From NCBI GenBank assembly GCA_958496175.1, contig OY292276.1, positions 55,999,080 to 56,063,079 on the forward strand: a stretch of 64,000 nt of DNA, in the 5' to 3' direction. Each line of letters opens with the position of its first letter. Position 1 is the first letter of the stretch. The notes beneath the pieces are model-generated. The model was not told the DNA's origin, searched no databases, and worked only from the letters and a program-made list of their open reading frames with translations. This document shows, one piece after another, positions 11,991 through 23,706 of the stretch. Source of the DNA: Sisyra terminalis. Taxonomy: Eukaryota; Arthropoda; Insecta; Neuroptera; Sisyridae. The position numbers and the translations under genes are program-made.

Positions 11991-12884
11991 TAATCTTATC
12001 TATATAAAAAAATAATAAAATTTTAGTTAATTTCATGTACACCATTTAATGGTTAACATCAATACGACCTAAATTTCTTTTCAACCAACAATTTGTCCAT
12101 TGTGGCATTGACATTTACATGTAATTGTGCAACATAATAAACTTGACATAAACACCGAAATTGGAATGAAATTTTCTTTCAAATAAAATGTGATTGATGA
12201 TTGTCGCTCGTTTAAGTATGCGCCCAATTCACCCCTAACGTCATATTGTGTATGAGATAGAAACTATGTATGTTATGCATAAATAAATTTTCGTAAACCA
12301 CCGTCGCTGTCGTTCTCCCGATACCAAACGAAATGAATGAATTGTATAAATTAAAAATACTTAAACAATTTGATTAGTTTCCAATCATTTGCCATAAAGC
12401 GTTTGGTTACCTGATTGATATTTAAATAGCTATTTTAATGAGAACGATTCAGAAGCGGGAGAATGCATATTCAATTGTGCCGCCAACGAATGAGCCAACA
12501 AATATATTTGAACTTTTCGACACTGTTTTGTACTGTTAAAATATCAGGAAAAGCTCAAAAAGCTTAAAAAGTTTTAGCTACAAAACTTTACAACACTACC
12601 GTTTACTAAATTTCTATTTATCTTTTTGAATTTGGTACCAAAAGGTACCACGGTACAATCAGGAAATTTCCATGTTATAATGATTTTTTAATAATTTTTT
12701 AACTAAAATTTTGGATTTGTTGTAAACATTTCTTCAATTCAAGAAATGGATAATAATGAAAGAAATTTCTTGATATAGTGATTGACACATACGAATAAAC
12801 GCCAAAAAGTTGTATAAAATTATTTGTTACCATTGAACTATGAAACCATAAAAATGCATCTGAAGTTTACTTCTAAGGTATTCA
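11991..12884. other. Intergenic AT-rich DNA
   Basis: No coding signal, paired repeat or RNA gene recognised. A short stretch around 12200-12330 is slightly richer in GC (ctttaag...ccaccgtcgctgtcg) and looks single-copy. Confidence 0.4.
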
Positions 12885-13225
12885 TTATGTTAAGCCATTC
12901 TTCTTCTTTTGGTGGTCCTTCAACATTAAAAATTGGCGGTCATCATGGCAATTTTGATTTTTGATACAGTAGTGCTAAAAAGTCCTCTTGTACTTTTTCC
13001 GAACCATCCACGAAAGTTGGCTAGCCAGGATGTTCTTTTTCTTCCCAGAGCTCTTTTTCTATTAATTTAACACTAAATGATAAGCTGGAGTAAGTGATAT
13101 TTGTTGTTTAGCATTACGTAACCGAACTACAGTAATTTTATCTTCTTGATAGATATCATAAGAGCTTTTGTGGTATTAAATTTCGTTAGTACTTTTTCAT
13201 TTTCTTCAGGATTTGGTGATATACG

Positions 13226-13937
13226 CAGTGGCGTAGCTACCTAGAGGCTAGACGGGGCAGTGCCCCGGGGTCCTCAAGCTCAGGGGGCCCTCGAATCCTT
13301 ACCAGAAATCTCGATCGAACTGATCTTTTGGAAATTCAGTTGGAAGTTTACCAATTATGTAAGGAAATAATGAGCAAATATGGAGTGCTGGAATGCGACC
13401 TAAGGAAAGTATTTACAGCGATGTTATTATTCTTTACAATTCCTGTCACTTCTGCAGCAGCTAAAAGGCCATTTAGAAAATTAAAAATAATAAAAAATTA
13501 TTTAAGAAATAATATAGGCCAAATTCGACTCCGACATTTGTCGCTAATAGCAATTGAAAACAAAACCGCATCAAGCCTGGATTTAAACCAAGTCATTGAT
13601 ACTTTTGCGAAAACCTAAAGCTAGAAAAAAATTGTAAATATAATTGTTATTTAATCAGTTGGTAGGGCAGACCTTTATATAATAAACCCTTGAATCTTCT
13701 CTATTTCGTTTTATTAGCCAAACCTACACCAAGTATTAATTGTAATTTATGTTGTTACTGTTTATTATTTTTATTACCTGCCCTGCAGCGCACAAAAAAG
13801 AGCTTAAGTAGCTTAGCATTTTTAAAGTATTTGTATATTTCATATTTTTATTTGATAAAACCTAATCAGCTTACATAGCAGTGGGACCCCATTTTTTAAT
13901 TTGCCCCAGGGTCCTTGGTTACCTAGCTACGCCATTA
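13226..13937 (+). mobile_element. hAT-type DNA transposon, internally deleted
   Basis: The left end reads CAGTGGCGTAGCTAcc, and the right end is its near-complement TAGCTACGCCATTA. Flanks GATATACG (13218-13225) and GAAATATC (13938-13945) are the eroded remains of an 8-bp target-site duplication, the hAT size. It sits inside the LINE relic 12885-14480. The copy of that LINE at 35705-36300 shows the unoccupied site (ggaattggcgatagatccat near 36058), which fixes both edges. Confidence 0.8.
13328..13618 (+). pseudogene. hAT transposase, C-terminal dimerisation domain fragment
   Basis: A 96-codon open frame inside the 712-bp hAT element. It carries the hAT dimerisation signature: LLFFTIPVTSAAAKRPFRKL, then KIIKNYLRNNIGQIRLRHL and SLIAIENK, followed by a short acidic tail. 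In intact hAT transposases this domain ends a protein of roughly 600-700 residues. Here the catalytic DDE core and BED zinc finger are gone, and the codon shown as start (13328) is probably just where the deletion left an open frame. It cannot act alone. The signature is distinctive enough that the family call is secure, while the subfamily (for instance one of the ZMYM-like or Blackjack groups) is not. Confidence 0.85.
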
Positions 13938-14480
13938 GAAATATCCACATTTCAAATGCAGTAGTTTTATCTTCCAATCTTTGGGTAAGATTCCATCCTT
14001 CCATTCCGTATAAAACAATAAAGAACATAAAGCACTTGACCATTTTTAGCCGCAGTTCCAGAGATAAAGTTCGATCCATAATATTTTTTTTTCATCTTTG
14101 TAAAAGTTCTTCTGGCTAGATCAATATGGCTGGATATTTCCTGGTCCATACTCCACTTTTTGTTGATAAGATATCCGAAGAATTTTAAGTGCTCCACTCG
14201 CTGGTTAAATATACGGAGGTTCGGTTTCGTTTGGATATTACCATGAACTTGGTCTTCTTTTTTCTTATTTTAAGAAAAATTTCGTTTTTATATCTTGCGT
14301 GGTTAGTATTATCTAAAAACACTTGAAGGTCCTTTACAGTAAATTCGATGAGGACTATATCCTCTGCGTATCTGAGGTTGTTTATCAGCTGGCCATTGAT
14401 TGATATACCCTCAGTAGTTGTATTTATCGCTTCCGCTATTATAGTTACTATGTTATTTTAGTTGATTAAAAAGCCTTAAA

Positions 14481-16859
14481 TGTTTGGTAAAAATCCTTGT
14501 ACACTAACTGAGAAGATCATTGAGAAAAAATAATAAAAATTCATCCTCTAAAAACGTAAGAAAAAAAAAGGATGATTATCGATGTGATGACAAGAAGAAA
14601 AACTACCTAAATTATTTTCATTCTGGAAGGCTAAGAGATACTATTGGATGTCGCAGAAGGAAAACCGGAAGGACCAAAGAAAAAAGGAAAAAGATAGATT
14701 ACAGTCCTTACAGAAGTTTATTTAAAATGATTTTTAAGGAAGTTAGAAGGAAACGAAGAAAAAAAAAGTCTTCGATTTATTCCAAGAAAAAGGCTCCAGG
14801 ATTTGTTAGATTCTGAAGAAGAATGAGCTCATATTAAAAGTTAAGTTTTTTGTTATATGAATATTTATCGTCGCATTTTAATTATTAAGATCTTTATCGA
14901 CTTTAGCGTTAATAAAAATCCGTAATCGATAAATATCGAAAATTTGTTCGCTACAAAATTTGAACCCAATACTTATCAGTTTTAGAGCGGTCACCATTCG
15001 GACATCAATAGGCTATAGTGGAGTAGTTGTAAGAGGAATCAGTATGGGAATAATCAAAGAAAAAATAAAGAAGATGGATTGAAATCATGTGATTGTTAAA
15101 TAAGGGATAGGACTATTTCAGTTTTTAAAACTACAAACCTCAACAGGGAAAAACGATACTAGCGATACTTTTAAGAAAAGCTTAATTTTAAAAAAAGCAA
15201 AGGTAATTAGAGGATGAAAATTTGTATGAAAGTTTGTCGATTATTAAGTAAGAGTTCAGGAATTGATGCTAAGGCCAAAATAGTAGGCGAAATCACAAAT
15301 TTCTCGGCAATTTAAATGGGGAAAAGTCGAAAACAGCGCGTTGAAAAACGCAATGAAAAACCCTTCAAATATATTTAGTGGCGAGCTTTCGACGTGTGGC
15401 GTTTTATTGCACACAATTACGCCACTTTGTAGACACAAAAAGGCCCACACAAATTAATTTGTGACGGTGATTCGTTTCTTTTGAAATGCAAATTGTTCGA
15501 CAACATCGCTTTTAATGAAACTATTTCATTATCGACATGCCAGCCATCAATTGCGACCACCGAACGAGGGAAAACAGAAGCGACGACAAACGTCGCTTCT
15601 CGTACTTGCCAGAGAAAAAAAATCACAAATGCAATGTACAAAAATAATAAAAGCTGCACTGTAAAATAAGACCCCAAATGCCACACATACACGGGTGGTG
15701 CATCAACCAGAGCTTTTGTGCAACGATTTGAAATGGCTGCGCCATCTAGCGAGGGGTGGCACAAATATCTTAGTTGGCCGCTCGGTCGACAGATCTCTTG
15801 TAGCGCGTAATCAATTTAAAATTTATCGAAACTCAAATGAGCTTTTGTATAAAAATTTTGATATTTGATTAAGGGATTATTGGTGGTTTAAATATTAATT
15901 TGATATGGCTTATCGGTGTCTTTTACCTATAAAAATTCAATTTTAATCGATTCATTGTTGACAATTACTGATAATGGATTGGGTAAATATTGAAATTTAT
16001 TATCATGTTTGCTCTAAAAATAATTTATAATTTTATCAAATAACAGCTGCTTTTCAAATTTATTTTAATTTTAACAATTACAAAATGGAAATCAACGATA
16101 GCAACATTGTATCAGATACCTTTATTTATATATCTAATTAAAGTTATGGAAAATTTGCCAGGAATGAAGATGTAATAACAAGGATAAAGTTTGTTTAAAT
16201 ATTACATAAAAAATATTTTACTAAACTTCGACATTCCATTTTCAATTGATCTTTAATATTGAAAAAGTATAACATTTTATTCCTTTTGAACCAATCAATT
16301 TTGATTCCTAAAACCACTTAAAAGATATTAATTCTCTTAGATCTTTAGCGTTCCTGTGTTATCAAATAAATTTCAAAAACCAAAACTGAATATTAAGGTT
16401 TTATAAGATATCGGATCAATCAAATTCTTTAGCTGTAAAATGATGACAAACATTTGTTTTTCTAATGATCTCTTAACAATATTTTTTTCAGAATTATTAA
16501 AAGGAAATTAAGAAATCTGTCAGAAAGTCGATATGTTAATTTAATATATACTATAGGATGGACCATGAAGCGCTTGAAATTTAGAGTTGCTGTTATTTTA
16601 AACGCAAGTGATGTAATGCCAAACATGCCATAAAGAAGGATCTACTTTAGGGGTAGATATCAGCACGGTAAATCAGCCCCGAAAAAACAATGTAATGATA
16701 CTTAAGATATGTCTATTAGATATACAAATATCCACTTCATATTGTTTTTTCTAAATAAAAAAAAATATTTCAAACAGGGAAATATTCATTTGATTTATTT
16801 GATTTTCATTAGAGTGTTTATTAGAGTTCATTCGATAGAGTGTTTTCTTCTATGCCCCT
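14481..16859. other. Intergenic; AT-rich flanks around a higher-complexity core
   Basis: 14520-14820 is a lysine- and arginine-rich open frame from A-rich DNA, not a believable gene. 15260-15790 is higher in GC and seems single-copy; the frames on both strands overlap and resemble nothing known. 15790-16859 is AT-rich without structure that I can see. Confidence 0.4.
15738..15753 (+). promoter_or_regulatory. CTCF-like core motif
   Basis: tgcgccatctagcgag is close to the CTCF core written as GCGCCmyCTAGyGG. It lies in one of the few higher-complexity stretches between Rx and hbn, about 15 kb from Rx. One matching core is weak evidence; insect repeats can also contain this string. Confidence 0.3.
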
Positions 16860-17278
16860 TAGACTGATTCAAAAAAAATGATGATTTTTTTTTCTTAATT
16901 ATATCGAAAATATTGTTAGGAATGACAAAAAAAATCCTGTGAAAGTTTAGCTCTTAATATTTATATTAAGAGGTGAAAAATATCAAACACTTTATAAAGA
17001 TAAGTTATAAAAAAGAAGTGCTCTACAAAAAATGTTCTTTGAAATTTTCTCATAAAATTGATGGTTGTGTAAAAAAAATGAAAAAATATTAAAATTTCTC
17101 TTTAGTTCAACTTTGACCTCGAATAACTTTTGAAGGAATAAATATATCAAAAACTTGCATGGGACCTTTTTTGTAGATCGTTTAATTTTCTACAAGAATA
17201 TACCTTTTTTTTGTCATTCCTAACAATATTTTCGATATAATTAAGAGAAAAAAAAATCATTTATTTTGAATCAGTCTA
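16860..17278. mobile_element. Long-palindrome MITE, short deletion derivative
   Basis: Ends are TAGACTGATTCAAAA and its complement TTTTGAATCAGTCTA, with TA duplicated at 16860-16861 and 17277-17278. The outer arms (block ttaattatatcgaaaatatt and complement) match those at 8138-8843 and 63465 onward, but most of the inner arms has been lost. Near the left end is an imperfect TTAATATTTATATTAA palindrome. Non-coding; probably mobilised by a Tc1/mariner transposase. Confidence 0.8.
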
Positions 17279-18639
17279 ATGCCCATTATAGTATTTCAGA
17301 TAATTGTAAAACGATTCTCATTTATTTATTTCATTTATCTTTGATTTAAATGACATCATATTTTTACCAATTTTTGTGGTCTATTTTGAAGAACTTTTAA
17401 ATCAAAAGTTTCAAGCATAATTCATATATTGATAAACTCCGAATGCAAAAAGCGTTCAACATATTTTCGTATACATATTCGTATATGTGCATAGAACGTG
17501 GGAGTGGTTTATTCAAATTTTCAAAATTTCAATAATCAAAACAAATGAACATCTGTAAATCTTACAATCCTATTGGCTAATAGCCTCGTACATTGAAAAG
17601 TGAATGCTGTTATACGAAATTAGTGCATTGCTTGACTTATTGATACTTTATGTGTTCGTAATTAATGAATTTCTTTTGATTAAAAGCCAAAAAGTGGTCA
17701 AAGTGATAATTTAAAAAGTGCTCAATTAATCAAGATAACATTTCTTTTATTCAAGTAAGTGAAATATTAGTAAACTTAAGAAAATATAAATATTAATGCT
17801 AACATTGTTAGTTTCGATTGTCAATTGTCAATTACTGAGTAAATTGTCAATAGGCTTTAAAATGCGTTTGCGATCTCCAGATATTAGTGTATTGCCAATA
17901 TATTCTATTCGTATTTTAAGAAACTTTTCCATTTCTTCATTGAACATATTAAATATAGAAAAAACAGTATATTTGTATAATATATTTATATAATATTTGT
18001 ATTCGATGCGTATATGATTGCAACATCGGATAAGATATAAACTACAAGGGGGTGTTAGTGTATGATTTCAAATGCATGTTATTAGCAATTTGCAGAATCA
18101 AAAGTATTCGTAGCAAACAATAATAAAAACATCCTCCTAAAGAATGTATTATTATTGAAAATAATAAAAAATCCAGTAAACATAAGATAAAGTAACTTTA
18201 AATGTATAATAATTTGTACATCACATTTCAAAATAACAGTAGGTAAAGAATAAACCCAATATCAATACTTAAATAGTTGTCCAAAAAAAAAATGTTTAAA
18301 GAAAACTTACCAACCTATTGTACAAAGGTTTGTTATTCTCAAAGTTGTTGATTCATTTGATAAAGTTAAGGTTACGGTGCTACTTACTTTCGCCTTCTAA
18401 TTGCAATTATCTAAAATTTCTAAAATGTACATTCATTCTTCACCACTCTAGTGTCTCATTTTCGGTGTATTTATCAAATGAAATTAAAAATTATGAAGTG
18501 AATTGGCTTACAATTTCATTATTAATAGCCTTCTCTATCCCTAAACTAACTACAATATAGCTTTTAGACAAATATAATTATAATAGCTTTTATACAAGAT
18601 AGCTTTTACTTCTAACTTTATCTTTAATAATATCGATAA
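17279..18639. other. Intergenic AT-rich DNA
   Basis: No gene, paired repeat or RNA gene recognised. Open frames at 17796-17993 and 18318-18560 are of the kind expected by chance in AT-rich DNA. Confidence 0.4.
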
Positions 18640-19890
18640 TAATTTATCAATGATATTGGTTTTCCTGGATCTTGTCAAAGCTTTTGATACTGTTCACCAA
18701 AAAATTCTTTTTGATAATTTATGGCGACGTGCAATTAAAGGTCTTCCTCATCCATTAATTAAAAATTGTTTATCTGATAGAGGATAATGTGCTAAGGTCA
18801 ATATTTGTAAAAGTAATTATAAATCTAATGACCTTTATTGTTTATTTTGTATATTAATGATCTATTTGCAATTATACCTGAGAATGCACTAATTTCGTGA
18901 GCTGATGACATGGCGATGCTGTGTTGTAGTAAAAATTGGCATGAAGTTAAGAAACGTTTAATTGTTTAGTTAATTAAGATAAATTATTGCTTAAGAGACA
19001 ATTAACTCACTCTAAATATTAATAAGTAAATTTTTGGGCAGTTATACTGATACTTTTCCTGCGGATTTTCACCTACTTATAATGGGTAAAGAATTACAAA
19101 GCGCAGGTAGTTGTTAATATTAGGGTGTAGTTTTCAACAGTCATATGAAATGGAACAAGTATTCGTTAGAACTTGCAAATAATGCTTAAATACTTTGCTT
19201 CTTTATTTCATAAATTAATTAATTGGCTACACGTTTATATCTTTAAAACATTATACCTTAGCCTGTTGGAAAATATAGTCAGTTATGGAATTATTGCCTG
19301 GGATGGGGCTCATGATATGATGATAATGCTTTAAATCACTTGATAATTTTACATTTTAAATTAATATGGAAATCAAAAATAGGTAATGAATTGTTAGTAT
19401 CATTAAAAATTAAGCAATTTTTTTTATTCTTAGCGCTCCAACTTACTGTTTCCCTGGATATAAATTACTCCACTTTCCGAGGTAAATAAAAGCTCAAATA
19501 AGGCAACTAATTTTAGCAAAAATTAGTAAAACTATTAGTAATAAAAATTCCTATTACAATAAAATATTTTAATCTTCTGCCAAATAAATTTAAAACTCTT
19601 AATTGTGCTAGGAATTTGTTAAGATAAAATATTGGGAAGTAGATTAAAGCTATTGACTGAGTAGCTGAGTATCTTTCTAGTTTATGTACAGTATAGTAGT
19701 CATAGTATATTTAATATACCTTTGATAGTAAGTAACTTTTAATTTTGTACCACAAATGTTTTTATCAAAGTTGTATATTTAATTTTCTGAAAACAATTTA
19801 CAACTCTATTTTGCTGGGGTCTAAGTACAGGTGCTAAACACCTCTTTAGATTATTCTCAGAAGTTAAATAAACACAACAATAATAATAAT
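18640..19890 (+). pseudogene. CR1-like LINE reverse transcriptase, copy 2, heavily decayed
   Basis: Same family as 10725-11990, on the opposite strand. Broken frames read VFLDLVKAFDTVHQKILFD (about 18660), then KGLPHPLIKNCLSDRG with a stop, ADDMAMLCCSKNW around 18903-18940 (the first Tyr of YADD lost), and SYGIIAWDGAHD near 19282. The 3' end keeps the hairpin AGGTG-CTAAA-CACCT (19829-19843) and ends in an (AAT)n run, a normal LINE tail. It is much older than copy 1, judging by the number of stops. Confidence 0.75.
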
Positions 19891-22800
19891 ATCAGCAAAA
19901 TAATTAGTTGCACTAATTAATTGTAAAACGTTGCGAAGAAATAAAAAACAAAATGATAATTTTTTTTACTATAGATAAGTCCTCAATAATTCTCCAAATC
20001 ATTATAAAAGAATAATTTCTTAAAAACTCTTCTAATATTTATTCTCAACGTCCTCTATAAAAGTTTATATTGCGACAAAGACAAGAAGCTTTCATTTATA
20101 TTTCAAAATTTTTAGTCAAGCAGAAAACCAAAATTGGTTCCTTATGTAAGTCTTAAGACTGTAACTAAACCAATTAAACCAATTTCAGAAACACATTGAT
20201 ACATTCTGTATTAAAGTTTTATATTTTTTTGGATTCTTATATATTCGGTGTCTCATTTGTTAGTCAGAAATAAAGTTGATTTTAGTGATCTTTAGTATAC
20301 ATTCTTCATATTAAAATATTTGAATCTAAAGTTAAAATATTATGAATCTTTAAATTCAAGGGAAAATTAGCAGAATGTAACATATTTCTACTCTAATCTT
20401 CTTTCCTTTTTCTGTTATTATGCAGCTGACCCATTTCCTTAGATTTCGATCAATTTGTTTCTTTTTTGCTTATTTTCAAAATCCAAGTAAAAGTATTTTG
20501 ATTTTAATCAGTTTTTCTTTTGAAAATTAACCTAGAAATACATTATAACACTCAAATTAGCGACAAATTGTGTCCCTTATTGTTGTCAGCTACTCAAGAC
20601 GTTCAAAGTTGAAAAAAAAAAACTTCTCAGTATCGAAGACTTAAGAGCGAAAATCCGTGCAGCTTTCACGTTCCATTAGCTACTGATCTTTCAACTAACT
20701 GCACTCGACCCCATTATGGTGATTCTAAAGTTTCTTTTTGCAGTCGTGTACGGAAGATTTAAAACGGGAGATTTAAAGCCGGAAAAATGATGGAAAATTT
20801 TAATTTTTTGGTATGTTAAATCTGGATTGATGGATTGTTGGGGTTTATTTTTTTTGGGGGGTTGATGGTTGATGTTAAGGGATGATGGAGTTTGTGACTG
20901 GGTTTTATTTGTTCAAGTTAGGGCCATACGGTTGAACGCCCCTGTCGCACCAATCAGACGACCGCCTCTGATGTGAGCCCATTATGTGATTACAAAAGAC
21001 CGCTCTATTAGCCACTTTTACAATTTTCTACTTTTCCGCCTTAAAGAAAAAAATCATTCACACAGAAATGAAAAAGACGAATTAATGCCACCATTAAGTC
21101 AGCCAACAAAGTCCGGGTGTAACAGGGTGAGATCAATGAGAGACGGAGATGAAATCAACACATGAAAAATTATCCATTTTCCCATTGAAATCGAATGGCA
21201 AAAGGAAAACTTTACAATTCGATCGATTAAATGTAACAATTCAATTTGAATTTCGCGCAATTTCCTCAAGGCTTTATCCACCAGCGACAAATAATGGCAA
21301 CTTGATTTGAAACACGACAAAAGGGTTTAGAAAACGATCGCGAGGGGTGAGAGGCGGGTGGTCGATTTAGGGGACTTGAATGATCATTTTATAAAGATGT
21401 TGCCAAGTCCCATCATCGTGTTGATCTTGTCCGAAGTGATTCAAAAACCAATATCCTACTCATACAGAATGACACAAACACAACCCCTTCAAATGTTGGA
21501 CGAGGGTGAAATCATCCCCTTAAGCTCACAAAATTGTCATACATTCAACCATTCAATTTGCCATACACGAAAAACTCAATATTCAACCAATAGAAAACCG
21601 CTACAGTTCCCAATTCAAAAGCCCCAAGAAAACTATTTTAAATATTGTTCGTTATCAATTTGTGTTGAAAATTAATTATATGAAACATTTGATTAGACTA
21701 ATATGAGATAAGAAAATTAAATTAGAGGTTTATCGGAATCATAATGGTTTGTATAATCCGACAGCTTATTATTTATTGATCGAAAATAGAAATTGAAATG
21801 AGGGGTGCCCAGGGAACTCAGCTGCTTGTCGAGTGTTTGTAAATAAATTTTCGATAATAATTTTTTAATTGATTTAGGGAAACCAGATGGATTATTCCCA
21901 TGTAATTTTCGGAAATTTCCTACCATTTCAATAAACAAAAAGACCATTAAAACAAATTGCTTTCATCATCTAAAAATAAAGCACAAAATCCCAATAACAT
22001 TTCGTTTAGTTTGGATAAAACTATAGAAAGCTGTAAAAGACAAAATTCTTCTAAGTATACAGTTTGGAATCCTCTGGATTGTATTCTATAATACAAAGCC
22101 TTGTACAAAGTCTTGTAGAATTTTTTTTCCTTTCTTTATTAATTTTTAAATTATATTTTTACTATAAATTTCAATTGGTATTTATTTGGATTTCAAAGAA
22201 TGCTTCCCCATTTACGTTCTAGTGGTCTCAGAATATAACATCGACTCCAATCAAGTCGATTACGATTTAGTGAGCCCCATTCTCATCCAAATGTACGTTA
22301 ATGGCAATTAACTTAATCAATTTTTATTTCGGCGATTGTAAGGTACTTTTTCAAGAAAACCTGTACTGCCAATAGCCTTGCAAAATCTTTCTTTTCTTCC
22401 TTTGTTAGTTTGAAAACTTTCTGCTTTATTTCTTCAAAAATTTCTTTAGTTTTTGGTCAGAAAAGTCCATTGAAAAGTTTTGTTAAGTTATTGGAATCCA
22501 ATAACTTAACTCTTGATTTCCTTGCTCAATTTTTGCTGAGACTGATATTAATAAAATACAAATTATTAAAAATCGAATTCGATTCAAAAAAATGTCATCA
22601 AATAGGAAAGATCAAACTTTTCCTGCAAATAATTTTGTTAATAGTGTTTCTAGAGTTCTTGTTTTTTATAAAGTCTATCAATAATTATTTTCTAGAACTT
22701 TTGATAATCTTCTTAAGTAATTACTATTCTAAATTCCAGTTGATTCAACTGCCAAGTATTGTAGATTGCTTACAATAGAACATAGTACAGAGCTTTGATT

Positions 22801-23112
22801 ACAAATTTGGAGTATTATTACCAAATATTTTTCATTTTATGTTTAAACTGGGACGCATCTAATAATGCAATTACAACTTCGTTGTGCAAATCCTTAAATA
22901 GATTTAAATTCGATGCATTTTTCGTTTGTAACAGTTTAGAATATATATTTCTCCGTGAAATAAAATACTTAGGTCTTCAGATATGTTGTTTTTATTTCAA
23001 TGGTTTTAGATTACTGATGAACAAGTGCATAAGTTATGGAAATTTCACAACAGGTGATTAGGGATGAGATTTGAGCTTTTGTTTAAAGGGTAAATTAATA
23101 GACATTAAACAT
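19891..23112. other. Intergenic, with a higher-complexity stretch at 20.9-21.4 kb
   Basis: 19891-20900 and 21700-23100 are AT-rich and show no gene. 20930-21660 is less AT-rich and appears single-copy (for example cgcaccaatcagacgaccgcctc near 20947). The longest frame, 22410-22778 (122 codons), is rich in Leu, Ile, Phe and Lys as expected from T/A-rich DNA, and I do not accept it as a gene. Confidence 0.4.
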
Positions 23113-23125
23113 ACTATGAATTAAT

Positions 23126-23587
23126 ATAATTATTAAATTATGGGCAATAAGGACGAAGCTTCTTGTAAAATATTATTTATTTTATCGCCAACGTTTCGTC
23201 AGTCATTCCTGACTTCTTCAGGGCTCAAAATTAAAAATTACTCTACAAATGTCATAAAAATAAGCAGTAAAATGACCCAACGGGTAGAACAACAAACCAA
23301 GAATATAATTTGGTAATATTATAATAAGAATATTGTTTATTTTATCGCCAACGTTTCGTCAGTCATTCCTGACTTCTTCAGAATATAACTTGGTAATACC
23401 AAATTTTATTCTTGGTTTGTTGTTCTACCCATTGGGTCATTTTGCTGCTTATTTTTATGACATTTGTGGAGTAATTTTTAATTTTAAGCCCTGAAGAAGT
23501 CAGGAATATTCTACAAGAAGCTTCGTCTTTATTGCCCACAATTTAATTACTATATTTTGAAAAAAGACAAGGACTTAAACAACAAGG
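23126..23587. mobile_element. Repeat family b inverted pair with 13-bp target-site duplication
   Basis: Flanked by ACTATGAATTAAT at 23113-23125 and 23588-23600, a perfect 13-bp duplication. Inside are two oppositely oriented copies of one sequence. The left arm, read on the - strand, has the motif CTGAAGAA, hairpin GTCAG-GAATGA-CTGAC, GAAAC at 23221-23193, and a partial tandem second copy at 23381-23353. The right arm (+ strand) has CTGAAGAA at 23491-23498 but has lost the GAAAC part by an internal deletion. The arms share blocks such as gggcaataaggacgaagctt. Variable-length target duplication, tandem partial copies and inverted arms are typical of Penelope-like elements. No reading frame is present. 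Confidence 0.75.
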
Positions 23588-23640
23588 ACTATGAATTAAT
23601 GTTCCTTATAAAAAAATGGGCATAATCTTCACCGAAGATT

Positions 23641-23706
23641 GATCTCGTGCGCCTACCCCCACTCGCCTGGCGGCCTCGTGGGGGTACACAGCGCACTCGA
23701 TCTCGT
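23641..23706. repeat. GC-rich hairpin
   Basis: GTGCGC (23647-23652) and TACCCCCAC (23654-23662) pair with GTGGGGGTA (23678-23686) and GCGCAC (23691-23696): a 9-bp perfect inner stem and a 6-bp outer stem, with a 15-nt loop that itself contains gcctggcggc. It stands out strongly in AT-rich surroundings. I do not recognise it as tRNA, 5S or a known element end. Confidence 0.6.

Larger units (their letters stand above)
12885..14480 (-). pseudogene. LINE reverse transcriptase relic, split by a hAT insertion
   Basis: Read on the - strand from 14480. INGQLINNLRYAEDIVLIEF (about 14350) is the palm block with the catalytic box changed from YADD to YAED. KKKTKFMVISKRNR (about 14240) and EHLKFFGYLINKKWSMDQEI (about 14190) follow, then a domain equivalent to LKCYVWSVLLYGVE. 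The reading breaks at 13938, where a hAT element begins, and resumes below 13226. It ends with SWLANFRGWFGKSTRGLF (about 13020) and an AAAGAAGAAGAATG-type tail near 12900. The same family is at 35100-35560, 35705-36300 and 60000-60130. Inactive: catalytic change, frameshifts and truncation. Confidence 0.75.

Noticed and set aside
14520..14816. 98-codon Lys/Arg-rich open frame
   Set aside because: Translation of A-rich DNA; no domain and no splice or conservation support.
22410..22778. 122-codon open frame
   Set aside because: Hydrophobic and Lys-rich composition as expected of T/A-rich DNA; no recognisable family.
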